Under the pieces are notes generated by a model. That model saw nothing but the letters and a program-made list of their open reading frames with translations. It made no database searches and was not told where the DNA came from. Below, piece by piece: positions 1-7,864 of a DNA stretch of 64,000 nt. The DNA lies in the NCBI GenBank assembly GCA_905181815.1, contig CAJIZA010000001.1, forward strand, positions 496,001 through 560,000. Direction: 5' to 3'. Origin of the DNA: an uncultured Planktomarina sp. (GTDB taxonomy: Bacteria; Pseudomonadota; Alphaproteobacteria; Rhodobacterales; Rhodobacteraceae). A program made the translations under genes and the position numbers. How positions within the stretch are numbered: position 1 is the stretch's first letter; each line of letters opens with the position of its first letter.

Positions 1-860
1 TTCAAACGCAGCGCATGGGCCTCCTCAATCGCGGCAAAATCAAGATAGCGGCGCCATACAAAGGGGACCATCTGATCCAGAAAATCCGCGCCAGCCTTGC
101 GGTCTCCTGCACAAACCCGCGCTTTGATAAAGGCGGCCCGCTCCCATGTACGGCCCAAGCTCTCATAATAGTCCATAGCAGAGCTCATCGCGACGCAAAT
201 CGGCGTCACCGACGGATCAGGTCTCAGGCGAAGATCCGTGCGAAATACATAGCCATACTCGGTAATGTCATTGAGAAGTTTGGTTGCCGCGCGGGTGGCC
301 CGCACCAAAATTTGGCGGCGCTGCGCAGCTTCAAAATGATCCATTTTACGGTCATCAAACATCACCACGAGATCAATATCTGAAGAATAATTGAGCTCAC
401 CCGCCCCCATTTTACCCATGGCAATGACGAACAAGCCAGTCTCTTCCGGCAGCTTGCCCGAGGCTTGATAGGGCGCCAGTGCAGCCTCAAAGGCCAAGGT
501 CACCGCTTGGTCAGCGAAATCCGTCAGGGCTTGGGTCGATTGCGCCAGTGGATAAGCTCCAGAAACTTCCGCCATGGCCAAGAAACCCGCCACCCGCCGC
601 TTGGCCCGCCGAAGTACTGGGCCGGTATTACCACCTAAATCTGAGGGCAGCACATTTTGTAGCGGCGCCGCCAGAGTCACAGCCTCAGCAAGCCAGTCTT
701 GCTCCTGGTGTAGCAGGTCGCAAAGATAGGGACTACAACCGCCAATACCAGTCAAAACCTCCGCCAAGGCGCCACTTGCGCCCCAGTCAGCCGCAAGCGC
801 TTTGCCGCGGGCGACTTCGAATGCAATGGGACTGCGTTGGATTGACTCGATAAGTGCCAT
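1..860 (-). CDS. glnE: Bifunctional glutamine synthetase adenylyltransferase/adenylyl-removase, N-terminal part (runs off the left edge)
   Basis: Adds or removes AMP on glutamine synthetase in response to PII and so tunes ammonium assimilation in the cytoplasm. About 287 N-terminal residues of a protein that is normally near 900-950 are present; the gene leaves the window at base 1. The nucleotidyltransferase signature is clear near residues 150-170 (GKMGAGELNYSSDIDLVVMF, with the paired aspartates that bind Mg-ATP), followed by RTWERAAFIKARVCAGD, also typical of GlnE. The ATG at 860 gives MALIESIQRS. The frame stays open further upstream, so a few extra residues overlapping the start of the divergent ybaK gene cannot be excluded. 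Family identity is firm; the exact start is not. Confidence 0.93.
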   Translation of the reverse strand, partial: MALIESIQRSPIAFEVARGKALAADWGASGALAEVLTGIGGCSPYLCDLLHQEQDWLAEAVTLAAPLQNVLPSDLGGNTGPVLRRAKRRVAGFLAMAEVSGAYPLAQSTQALTDFADQAVTLAFEAALAPYQASGKLPEETGLFVIAMGKMGAGELNYSSDIDLVVMFDDRKMDHFEAAQRRQILVRATRAATKLLNDITEYGYVFRTDLRLRPDPSVTPICVAMSSAMDYYESLGRTWERAAFIKARVCAGDRKAGADFLDQMVPFVWRRYLDFAAIEEAHALRL

Positions 861-905
861 AACGTCAAACTGCGGAGCAAGTGAGACAAGGTCAATGGGG
901 ACGCT

Positions 906-1373
906 ATGAGTAAAAGCTTAAAACGGGTAAAATCTGCTCTCTTTGCCGCCGATCCTTCCCTAGAGGTTATTGAGACAGGTCAGGCCACCACCGCCAAAGC
1001 GGCCGCAGATAGTTTGGGCTGTGCAGTTGATCAGATTGCAAAATCTATCCTTTTTGAAGGTGAGTTGAGCGGTCAACTTTATCTGTTTGTGACGGCCGGT
1101 GCGCGGCAGGTAGATCTGGAACTAGCGGCGCTTTTGGCCGGTGAGCCGTTGGGCAAAACTAATGCAGTACGAATCCGCGCCGTCACCGGATTTGCCATCG
1201 GGGGGGTGAGCCCCGTGGGGCACCTTACGGAAATATCTACATTTTTTGATGAGACGCTGCTCAAGTATCAGAAGATCTATGCGGCCGCTGGCACCCCCAT
1301 TCATGTATTCGGTTGCGCGCCTCAGCAGATGGCCGGTCTGTGTCAGGGACGAATTTCCGCCTTCAGCCAATAA
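906..1373 (+). CDS. YbaK/EbsC-type aminoacyl-tRNA deacylase
   Basis: A 155-residue single-domain YbaK/ProX-type protein. Members of this family hydrolyse mischarged tRNAs such as Cys-tRNA(Pro) or Ala-tRNA(Pro). The family hallmarks are seen: the hydrophobic segment QIAKSILFEG near residue 42, the glycine-rich VTGFAIGGVSPVGH loop near residues 92-105, and a short C-terminal strand. The length matches free-standing editing proteins. The ATG at 906 follows a GGGGACGCT ribosome-binding region. It diverges from glnE with only a short gap, so the two promoters must be close together or overlap. I cannot tell which mischarged tRNA is the substrate. Confidence 0.85.
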   Translation: MSKSLKRVKSALFAADPSLEVIETGQATTAKAAADSLGCAVDQIAKSILFEGELSGQLYLFVTAGARQVDLELAALLAGEPLGKTNAVRIRAVTGFAIGGVSPVGHLTEISTFFDETLLKYQKIYAAAGTPIHVFGCAPQQMAGLCQGRISAFSQ

Positions 1374-1427
1374 ATATATAAAATGACATACTCTCGTAAA
1401 AAACAATAGGTCTCTCCCACATCGCAA

Positions 1428-1446
1428 ATGTAAACATTATTTACAT
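1428..1446. promoter_or_regulatory. Perfect 7-5-7 inverted repeat ahead of the DUF2852 gene
   Basis: ATGTAAA at 1428-1434 is mirrored by TTTACAT at 1440-1446 around a 5-base centre. It lies 18 bases before the ATG at 1464 and just ahead of the ribosome-binding site GGAG. The position and symmetry suit a repressor operator, but I do not recognise the regulator. It resembles the TGT-N12-ACA class, but with 11 rather than 12 bases between the half-sites. Confidence 0.35.
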
Positions 1447-1463
1447 CCATGAAGGAGACCACA

Positions 1464-1784
1464 ATGACCACCCTTGCCCCAGAAACTACGCACCCCTCGT
1501 CAAAAGACGGATGGGTTTCGGCTTGTGGAAACTGGATGGACCACGGAGGAAAAGGCGCCAGGATCGCCACTATAATCCTTAGGTTCATCTTCTTTTGGCC
1601 CCTTGGTATCGCCCATCTGTTTTATATGATCTGGAGAAATCAAATGTTTTCAACATCTCACTTGTGTTCACGCTCAAAATTTTCTTACCGGCGCAATGCC
1701 TCTAGCGGCAGCACCGCGTTTGACGCCTATAAGGCCGACACCCTGCGCCGGCTTGAGGAAGACTGGTACGAATTTCGCCAATGA
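1464..1784 (+). pseudogene. DUF2852 membrane-associated protein, probably truncated at its C-terminus
   Basis: 106 residues from the ATG at 1464, chosen because GGAGACCACA sits directly ahead of it. A hydrophobic segment with IATIILRFIFFWPLGIAHLFY (split here as IATIILRFIFFW / PLGIAHLFY, near residues 37-57) and the later block AFDAYKADTLRRLEE identify the DUF2852 family common in Rhodobacteraceae. In relatives known to me, the RLEE block is followed by a longer amphipathic tail (FxxFLxRLRxAKDKxEFDxFM). Here that tail is replaced by DWYEFRQ and a TGA. The roughly 240 bases after the stop (1785-2029) hold no recognisable gene. Either the C-terminus has been lost or this is a divergent short member. 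Function of the family is unknown. Confidence 0.6.
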
Positions 1785-2029
1785 CACTATTGCCCGTTTG
1801 ATGGGCTTTACGCACTGCTGCATACCACCGGTACAATGATCGCCGATGGCATCAGCTTGCAAATCGTTTGGGTGATATTGGTGCTCATCACCTCCCACAA
1901 ACAGGGTTTGGTGGATCTTATTTTGGCAACGTTGGTCGTTAATCGCTCGGCTCGTCAATCGTCAAATTAGATTTAAGGCCATTTCGGAAGTACATGATCA
2001 AATCGTGTGCCGCCCATTTGGCGACCAGC

Positions 2030-2251
2030 TCACTCCCGCCCGAAGGCCACAAGCCGGGCGCGGAGGCCTGCTAGGCTTGGGTGGTCAAACTCTAAAGCGA
2101 ATATGTGCGCATGGGTTAAAAAGAAACATTCCGTATCGACATCGTCAGCCAGATCCGCCGCCTGCGTATAAAGCGTTACAAGCGCGACGCGATTATCGCG
2201 GGCATGGGCTTTGAGAATCAAAGCATCCAGAGCGGCATCCCTCTTAGCCAC
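2030..2251 (-). CDS. Small conserved-looking protein coupled to the Rieske oxygenase
   Basis: A 73-residue protein starting at the GTG at 2251, inside GTGGCTAA, so that its start overlaps the stop codon of the upstream oxygenase gene by 8 bases. This is a typical arrangement for translational coupling. An in-frame ATG at 2305 would need a 62-base overlap and is less likely. The composition is that of a helical soluble protein (ALILKAHARDN, ECFFLTHAHIFALEF, LRARLVAFGRE) with no cofactor motif or signal peptide. It reads like a small helical-repeat protein. I recall similar small proteins in Roseobacter genomes but assign no function. It may be co-made with the oxygenase. Confidence 0.6.
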   Translation of the reverse strand: MAKRDAALDALILKAHARDNRVALVTLYTQAADLADDVDTECFFLTHAHIFALEFDHPSLAGLRARLVAFGRE

Positions 2252-3395
2252 GATGGGAAGCGATTTTGCCCGCCACCCAATCGTGATAACAATGGGTCGG
2301 CTCATCCATTACCGGGCTAAAGCACCCGCCGTCAAAGGTCGGCGCGTACCGGCCCGATTGCATGCCCTCGACAACGAAAATATCTTGCTCAAAGACCTCT
2401 TTCCATTGCCGGGTATTCACCGCGCGGTTTTTCGCCTCTGTATCTTTGCTGCCATAGTATAAATGTATATGCTCAACAGTTTTATCATAAGCTTTCGGTT
2501 CAAGCACGATGGCAAAGGCATGATCACGCTGCACGCCCAAAAGCACATTGGGGTAAACGGTAATATATTCCGCACCCTCGTTCCATTTCTCAGATAAATT
2601 CGGAAAATCATGGAAGGCAGTGGAGCCATCTTCCGCCTTGAATTGCCGGTAAACGAGCGTACCCTGGCCAGAAAATTTCCCATATTCAACGATGTTGTAG
2701 TGATCCTCAAGCCGCGAATAGCTGTTGAGCCCAGGATGTACCCAGGGCAGATGATAGCTTTCGCAATAGTTTTCCACCACAAGTTTGTAATTGGCCGCAA
2801 GCTCCAGCTTAAAGCGGCTGTCCGCGCCGCCGTGGTAAAGCGAGCAGTCAAATTCGGACCAACGAGCGATGAGATCGGCATGCACCTCGGTGAATTCTGG
2901 TGCCTCGCCGGAGATGTTGATGAACACCACATCACGCCAGACATAGCTGCGCACCTCATTCAGACCGAGATCGTCGTTTACGATGCTTGGGTGGGTGTTG
3001 TGGCCCGCGCCGCCCACATGCGGGGTGGAGACCAGCTTACCCTTGGTGGAATAGCACCAAGAATGATAGGGACAGCGGATTGCCCCTTCGATGGTTTTCG
3101 CGTCATGCACCAATTGCATGCCCCGGTGGCGGCAAATATTCTCAAACACCTGCAAATCGCCCTCCTTGTCGCGGATTAACAGCAAGGGCATGCCGAGAAA
3201 TTGGATAGGTTTTGCATCGCCCGGGTTTGGCACATCTGCGCCAACGGCAAGCCCTGCCCAAGTGGCCTTGAGCACCGCTTCGCTTTCCTCGGCAAAAACA
3301 GCTGGATCGATATAATGAGCATTGGCCAACCCGTTCGCCCGCTCCACCGATTGCTGAACAGAGGTGATATCGGTTTTTATATAGTCTTTAGCCAT
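2244..3395 (-). CDS. Rieske-type ring-hydroxylating/N-demethylating oxygenase alpha subunit
   Basis: A 383-residue mononuclear iron oxygenase of the Rieske family. The [2Fe-2S] ligands are seen near residues 84-107: CRHRGM followed by CPYHSW (Cys-X-His ... Cys-X2-His). The catalytic domain shows ENYCESYHLPWVHPG, the usual bridging acidic residue and the two histidine iron ligands. Such enzymes hydroxylate aromatics or demethylate quaternary amines such as glycine betaine, carnitine or stachydrine. Substrate cannot be told from sequence alone, and no reductase gene is adjacent. The ATG at 3395 is preferred over that at 3407 because GGAG lies 6 bases ahead of it. A tandem repeat at 3497-3529 is a candidate operator. 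Confidence 0.9.
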   Translation of the reverse strand: MAKDYIKTDITSVQQSVERANGLANAHYIDPAVFAEESEAVLKATWAGLAVGADVPNPGDAKPIQFLGMPLLLIRDKEGDLQVFENICRHRGMQLVHDAKTIEGAIRCPYHSWCYSTKGKLVSTPHVGGAGHNTHPSIVNDDLGLNEVRSYVWRDVVFINISGEAPEFTEVHADLIARWSEFDCSLYHGGADSRFKLELAANYKLVVENYCESYHLPWVHPGLNSYSRLEDHYNIVEYGKFSGQGTLVYRQFKAEDGSTAFHDFPNLSEKWNEGAEYITVYPNVLLGVQRDHAFAIVLEPKAYDKTVEHIHLYYGSKDTEAKNRAVNTRQWKEVFEQDIFVVEGMQSGRYAPTFDGGCFSPVMDEPTHCYHDWVAGKIASHRG

Positions 3396-3496
3396 AGCGA
3401 TCTCCATTTACCTTGGAGCTACGCCCTAAATCAGCGGAAAACTTTTCCCAACGCGACCAAAACCCCGCCTTGGCGACGTTTTGATGTCGATTTTTG

Positions 3497-3529
3497 ACCA
3501 TACTTGACCAGCCAACCATACTTGATCAG
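3497..3529. repeat. Tandem 15-base direct repeat upstream of the Rieske gene
   Basis: ACCATACTTGACCAG (3497-3511) recurs as ACCATACTTGATCAG (3515-3529): one mismatch, period 18 bases. It lies in the 150-base gap between ilvN and the Rieske gene, about 100 bases ahead of the latter's start. Two close copies at near two-helical-turn spacing suggest a regulator binding side by side. Confidence 0.55.
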
Positions 3530-3546
3530 ATAGACGACCCGCGGTT

Positions 3547-4104
3547 TTAGCCACGCGAGAGCGCCGCCACGCCGGTGCGGGCCATTTCTGACAATCCAAG
3601 TGGGCGCATGAGCTCAGAAAAAGCATCAATTTTCTCTGGACTTCCAACAACTTCAAAGGTGAAGCTATCTAAAGTGCTGTCCACCACATTGGCGCGGAAA
3701 ACATCAGCAAGGCGCAGGGCCTCAACACGCTTTTCACCCTTGCCACTGACTTTGAACAAGGACAATTCACGCTCCACAGAGGGCCCCTCAACAGTGAGGT
3801 CATGCACGTCATATACCGGGATGATCCGACCCAACTGCGCTTTGATCTGCTCGATGATTTGCGGCGTACCACTGGTGACAATGGTAATTCGGCTAGTGTG
3901 CCCCTCGTGATCCACTTCCGCCACTGTCAGGCTCTCGATATTATAACCACGTCCCGAAAAAAGGCCGATGACGCGCGCCAAAACGCCCGGTTCATTCGCC
4001 ACAAGCACAGCCAAAGTATGGCGCTCATTAAGATCAGCATGACCAGAGCGCAGGTTATAGGCAGATTTCGACGAAGTGCCTTTTGTGATGTTCAATGCGT
4101 TCAT
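3547..4104 (-). CDS. ilvN: Acetolactate synthase regulatory (small) subunit
   Basis: A 185-residue small subunit of acetohydroxyacid synthase, which binds the catalytic subunit and confers valine feedback control in branched-chain amino-acid synthesis. The N-terminal ACT domain is plain (HTLAVLVANEPGVLARVIGLF near residues 29-49, split here as HTLAVLVANEPG / VLARVIGLF; then SGRGYNIESLTVAEVD). The C-terminal ALS_ss domain includes FRANVVDSTLDSFTFEVVG and ends LSEMARTGVAALSRG. AAGGAGAG precedes the ATG at 4104. It follows ilvI by only 11 bases, so the two form an operon under the attenuator described upstream. Some genomes name this gene ilvH; the choice between ilvH and ilvN is a naming matter here. 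Confidence 0.95.
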   Translation of the reverse strand: MNALNITKGTSSKSAYNLRSGHADLNERHTLAVLVANEPGVLARVIGLFSGRGYNIESLTVAEVDHEGHTSRITIVTSGTPQIIEQIKAQLGRIIPVYDVHDLTVEGPSVERELSLFKVSGKGEKRVEALRLADVFRANVVDSTLDSFTFEVVGSPEKIDAFSELMRPLGLSEMARTGVAALSRG

Positions 4105-4115
4105 GTGATCTCTCC

Positions 4116-5867
4116 TTAAACCAAAACCGAGCCAGAGGCGTCGATGGCGCCGTTAATGGCAGCGTCGCCCAAAAGCATTTCGTTATGCGCTTTGCCTGAT
4201 GGGATCATCGGAAAACAATTTTCATGTTTTTCCACCAAACAATCAAAGATCACTGGACCATCATAGGCCAACATTTCCTTAATGGCCTCATCGAGATCAG
4301 CCGGATCTGAACACAGGATGCCTTTGGCACCAAAGGCCTCCGCTAATTTCACAAAATCAGGCAAGGATTCCGACCAACTCTGCGAATAGCGCTCGCCATG
4401 CAGCAGCTCTTGCCATTGGCGCACCATGCCAAGGCGCTCATTGTTCAAAATGAACTGCTTCACTGGCAAGCCATATTGCATGGCCGTACCCATTTCTTGC
4501 ATATTCATCAACCAGCTGGCCTCACCAGCCACGTTGATCACCAGGCTGTTGGGATGGGCCACTTGCGCCCCGATAGAGGCCGGAACACCATAACCCATGG
4601 TGCCAAGACCGCCAGAGGTCATCCAACGATTGGGATCATTAAAGGTCAAATATTGTGCCGCCCACATCTGATGCTGTCCAACTTCCGTCGTAATATAGCG
4701 ATCATGATCTTTCGTCAGGGCTTCAAGACGCTCGAGCGCATACTGCGGTTTGATCACCTTGCTATCCGCTGCATAATCAAGGCAACGAATTTTGCGCCAA
4801 CAATCAATTTCCGCCCACCAGGTTTTCAGTGCCTTAGAATTTGTCGTACGACCACGGGCCTTCCACACTTTGAGCATATCTTCCATAACATGCGCCACAT
4901 CACCCAGGATCGGGATATCGACATGGATCACCTTGTTGATGGAGGAGGCGTCAATATCAATATGCGCTTTGGTTGACCCGGGGCTAAAGGCATCAAGCCG
5001 CCCAGTGATCCTGTCATCAAATCTTGCGCCAATATTGATCATCAGATCGCAATCATGCATCGCCATATTAGCTTCATATAGACCGTGCATGCCCAACATG
5101 CCCAACCAGTTGTCGCCGTTACCTGGGTAACTGCCGAGACCCATGAGGGTAGACGTAATCGGGAAATTTGTAGCTTCAACCAATTCGCGCAACAATTGGC
5201 TGGCAACAGGGCCTGAGTTGATAACCCCGCCACCAGTATAGAAAACAGGTTTCTCCGCGGTCTCCATCGCCTCAACTAAGGCAGTGATCGCATCAAGATC
5301 ACCTTTGAGCTGGGGGTGGTAATGCGATTTCATCTTTGCTGGCCCTTCATAGGTGCCATTGGCAAATTGCACATCTTTGGGGATGTCCACCAAAACCGGT
5401 CCCGGCCGACCAGAACAAGCCACATGAAAGGCACTATGAAGCGTGTGCGCCAGAGCGTCAGTGTCTTTGACCAACCAATTGTGTTTGGTACATGGGCGCG
5501 TGATACCAACGGTATCAGCCTCTTGAAACGCATCAGAGCCGATCATGAAGGTCGGCACCTGCCCTGTAAGTACAACCAAAGGAATGCTGTCCATCAGAGC
5601 ATCCGTTAGGCCAGTGACCGCATTGGTTGCGCCGGGGCCCGAAGTGACAAGAACCACGCCAGGCTTGCCGGTCGAGCGCGCATAGGCTTCAGCAGCATGC
5701 ACCGCACCCTGCTCGTGGCGAACCAGAAAATGCTTGATGCTATTTTGTAGAAAAATTTCATCATAAATCGGCAAAACAGCTCCGCCGGGGTATCCAAACA
5801 CCGTATCAACCCCTTGATCAATCAAGGCCTGTACCACCATTTTTGCGCCGGACATTGTTTGGGTCAT
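4116..5867 (-). CDS. ilvI: Acetolactate synthase catalytic (large) subunit
   Basis: A 583-residue thiamine-diphosphate enzyme that condenses pyruvate with pyruvate or 2-oxobutyrate, the first committed step to valine, leucine and isoleucine. It shows the three-domain plan: the N-terminal pyrimidine-binding domain with the catalytic glutamate region (FGYPGGAVLPIYDE near 24-37; VRHEQGAVHAAE near 49-60), a central FAD-type domain, and the C-terminal cofactor-binding domain (VAGEASWLMNMQEMGTA near 445-461; then LNNERLGMVRQWQ). It is fully open with a normal length. The ATG at 5867 lacks a strong ribosome-binding site (AAGTGAATTAAG), which fits control by the leader upstream. It is the first gene of ilvI-ilvN. 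Some genomes call it ilvB. Confidence 0.96.
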   Translation of the reverse strand: MTQTMSGAKMVVQALIDQGVDTVFGYPGGAVLPIYDEIFLQNSIKHFLVRHEQGAVHAAEAYARSTGKPGVVLVTSGPGATNAVTGLTDALMDSIPLVVLTGQVPTFMIGSDAFQEADTVGITRPCTKHNWLVKDTDALAHTLHSAFHVACSGRPGPVLVDIPKDVQFANGTYEGPAKMKSHYHPQLKGDLDAITALVEAMETAEKPVFYTGGGVINSGPVASQLLRELVEATNFPITSTLMGLGSYPGNGDNWLGMLGMHGLYEANMAMHDCDLMINIGARFDDRITGRLDAFSPGSTKAHIDIDASSINKVIHVDIPILGDVAHVMEDMLKVWKARGRTTNSKALKTWWAEIDCWRKIRCLDYAADSKVIKPQYALERLEALTKDHDRYITTEVGQHQMWAAQYLTFNDPNRWMTSGGLGTMGYGVPASIGAQVAHPNSLVINVAGEASWLMNMQEMGTAMQYGLPVKQFILNNERLGMVRQWQELLHGERYSQSWSESLPDFVKLAEAFGAKGILCSDPADLDEAIKEMLAYDGPVIFDCLVEKHENCFPMIPSGKAHNEMLLGDAAINGAIDASGSVLV

Positions 5868-5892
5868 CTTAATTCACTTTCATTCTTGGCAT

Positions 5893-5917
5893 AAAAAAGC
5901 CCCCAATTTCAGGGGGC
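5893..5917 (-). terminator. ilv attenuator terminator hairpin
   Basis: On the minus strand GCCCCC (5917-5912), a 7-base loop and GGGGGC (5904-5899) are followed by six T's (5898-5893). This factor-independent terminator lies between the leader peptide and ilvI, 26 bases before the ilvI start. A separate upstream hairpin (GATACC, bases 5949-5944, with GGTATC, 5935-5930) overlaps the leader stop codon. The leader's GGCAAG can pair with CTTGCC just ahead of the terminator as an alternative fold. Confidence 0.85.
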
Positions 5918-5947
5918 ATGGGCAAGGCGGATACCATGGGTCGGGTA

Positions 5948-5989
5948 TCAGCAGCGGCCCTCTTGCCGCAGGACGACGATTTTTTTCAT
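5948..5989 (-). CDS. ilv operon leader peptide
   Basis: A 13-residue peptide, MKKIVVLRQEGRC, that ends in TGA directly ahead of the attenuator hairpins of ilvI-ilvN. It carries the run Ile-Val-Val-Leu, the three end products of the pathway, which is the signature of ribosome-mediated attenuation. An in-frame ATG at 5998 would add MID, but the AAGG motif is only one base from that ATG and ten bases from the one at 5989, so the inner start is preferred. When charged branched-chain tRNAs are scarce, a ribosome stalling on these codons would favour the antiterminated fold. The mechanism is inferred from well-known ilv and leu leaders; the codons and hairpin are seen directly. Confidence 0.8.
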   Translation of the reverse strand: MKKIVVLRQEGRC

Positions 5990-5998
5990 GTCGATCAT

Positions 5999-6690
5999 GC
6001 CTTGGTTTCTTAATCTAAAATTAACTTATGGCCCGCTATTGCGAGCGTCAACCAGGTTTGTAAATTTTCTGACAAAAAAAGACCAATTTGAGGTTTTTTA
6101 TTTCGTAATGATCCGTATTTTAGAAAGAATTGAAATTCAATCGGTCACCTTATTTGGAAAAACGCTGTAGTTGGGAAAGAAGTTTTGCGTCTGCTATTAG
6201 CAATTCTTTCATCACCACAAGATTATATCGCCCACAGACGAATTGGCGCGAGACGCGGCACACCTGGCTCCGGGTCATCTCTGCGGGCTTAGGGGCTTTG
6301 GTCTGCGCGCTAAGCAGGAGGCACGGATGAAACACAAAGAAGTGATCTTTATTTCGCCAACTCGCGCAAAACGACGACGATCATGGTTGACAACACGCCC
6401 TTTTTGCAAACTATCAACTTGATAAAGTGCATTTTCTAGCAAGATTAGGCCGACGAAGCCATGACAACAGCAAACGCTTCTTACTTTTGACTTCGACGGA
6501 TCCTCGGATGTGACAGCCATGACCTGAATATGGCTTTACATAAAGCTATTCACTCTGAAATCTCCCAAAAATACCATCTACACGAATATAGTGTTGTTTG
6601 TTGCATTTTAGCTGCTATCTATAAAACTCTATTAACGATCGGTCGAAGACATATTCTATGTCGTTCGATATTTCTATGGGAGGAAAATAT
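5999..6690. other. Long intergenic region between ilv leader and TRAP operon
   Basis: About 690 bases without a convincing long gene. It must contain the minus-strand ilv promoter and the plus-strand TRAP promoter. One small open frame with a strong ribosome-binding site is listed separately at 6327. A near-perfect palindrome, TGGCTTTACATAAAGCTA (6531-6548), could be an operator for the transporter genes. The left part is AT-rich. I found no RNA gene or homology to a decayed protein that I could support. Confidence 0.5.
6327..6422 (+). CDS. Possible 31-residue small protein
   Basis: ATG at 6327 follows an excellent AGGAGG six bases upstream. The 31-codon frame begins MKHKEVIFISPTRAKRRRSW and ends in TGA. 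It is very basic in the middle and has no transmembrane segment. The only support is the ribosome-binding site and the otherwise empty location. A chance match is quite possible, so I give it low weight. Confidence 0.25.
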   Translation: MKHKEVIFISPTRAKRRRSWLTTRPFCKLST

Positions 6691-7782
6691 ATGGATCGTC
6701 GTTCTTTTCTTAAGGCCTCTGCTCTTAGCGGCGGCGCGGCTGCAGTGTCTTCACTGGCAGCTCCAGCAATCGCGGGCGGCCATGCGCGCACGCTAACAAT
6801 GGTTACATCCTGGCCCCGCGGTTTTGCGGTTCTTGACGATGCCGCGACCTATTTCAATGAAGCGGTGGACGCCATGTCTGGCGGTGAATTGATCATCGAG
6901 AAGAAAGCACCCGGTGAATTGGTTGGAGCGTTCGAAGTGTTCGACGCCGTGACCTCCGGCCAGGCCGATATGTATCACTCAGCCGATTACTACTTCCTGG
7001 GCCAGCACCCAGGTTATGCTTTCTACACAGCCGTTCCGTTCGGTGCAACGGCGCAAGAGCTGACCAATTGGTACTACCACGATGGCGGTCAAGACCTGCA
7101 CGACGAATTAGGCAGCATTTTTGGCCTGAAGTCTTTCTTGTGTGGCAACTCCGGTTCACAGTCCGGTGGGTGGTTCCGCAAAGAAATCAAATCGGCACAA
7201 GACTTGGCCGGCTTGCGGTTCCGTATGCCGGGCCTTGGTGGCCAGGTTCTGGGCAAATTGGGCGTTTCGGTGCAGAACATCCCAGGCGGCGAGCTTTATC
7301 AAGCGCTGTCCTCTGGCGCTTTGGATGGTCTTGAGTGGGTTGGACCATTTGCTGATGAACGCGCAGGCTTCCAAGAAGTCGCGAAAGTATACTACACAGC
7401 CGGCTTCCACGAGCCAGGCTCCGGGCTTGCGTGTGGAATGAACTTAGATGTTTGGAACGATTTGTCAGATCAGCACAAAGCCATCATCGACAATGCAACG
7501 AAAGCCACGACGCATTACCAACTGTCACAGACTTTGGCCAACAACGGCGCCGCTTTAGCCCGCTTGCAGGCTCAAGGAGTGCAAACACTGCAGTTCTCCG
7601 ATGATGTTTGGGATGCATTTGGCGCCGCTTCGAAAGAGGTTCTGGACGAAAATATGGGCGATGATCTCTTCGCACGTATCCGTAATTCTTTCGACACATC
7701 TCTCGCGAAATCCTCTGATTGGATCCTGAAATCAGACGGTGAATTCGTGTCTCAGCGCAACCGCGTTTTGGCCAACGGCTAA
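6691..7782 (+). CDS. TRAP transporter solute-binding protein, TakP type
   Basis: A 363-residue periplasmic DctP-family receptor for a TRAP transporter. The start at 6691 is set by GGAGG 11 bases ahead and gives a classic twin-arginine signal (MDRRSFLKASALSG ... LAAPAIAGG, cleavage near residue 30). The body has YYFLGQHPGYAFYTAVPFG, GNSGSQSGGWFRKEI and ALDGLEWVGPFADE. This set resembles TakP of Rhodobacter sphaeroides, which binds 2-oxoacids, and related receptors; the GGWFR and EWVGP blocks line the ligand pocket in that family. The ligand is therefore likely a monocarboxylate or 2-oxoacid, by family inference. It is the first gene of a three-gene transporter set, separated from the membrane subunits by a hairpin. 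Confidence 0.88.
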   Translation: MDRRSFLKASALSGGAAAVSSLAAPAIAGGHARTLTMVTSWPRGFAVLDDAATYFNEAVDAMSGGELIIEKKAPGELVGAFEVFDAVTSGQADMYHSADYYFLGQHPGYAFYTAVPFGATAQELTNWYYHDGGQDLHDELGSIFGLKSFLCGNSGSQSGGWFRKEIKSAQDLAGLRFRMPGLGGQVLGKLGVSVQNIPGGELYQALSSGALDGLEWVGPFADERAGFQEVAKVYYTAGFHEPGSGLACGMNLDVWNDLSDQHKAIIDNATKATTHYQLSQTLANNGAALARLQAQGVQTLQFSDDVWDAFGAASKEVLDENMGDDLFARIRNSFDTSLAKSSDWILKSDGEFVSQRNRVLANG

Positions 7783-7793
7783 ATCTTTATGGA

Positions 7794-7819
7794 GGGCCCT
7801 GGGAGTTCAGGGCCCTTTT
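7794..7819 (+). terminator. Hairpin between the binding-protein and permease genes
   Basis: GGGCCCTG (7794-7801), loop GGAGTT, CAGGGCCC (7808-7815), then TTTT. This perfect 8-base stem with a short T-run lies 12 bases after the binding-protein stop. It probably acts as a partial terminator or a 3' stabiliser so that the receptor is made in excess over the membrane subunits, a common arrangement in binding-protein-dependent operons. Confidence 0.75.
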
Positions 7820-7864
7820 CATGCCCGGCAATCGGGTTAAGGGTGCAAAGATTTGGGGGGATAG

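Noticed and set aside
6150-6520. Two minus-strand frames of 61 and 81 codons in the TRAP/ilv gap
   Set aside because: No ribosome-binding sites, Cys-rich or low-complexity composition, and no family resemblance.
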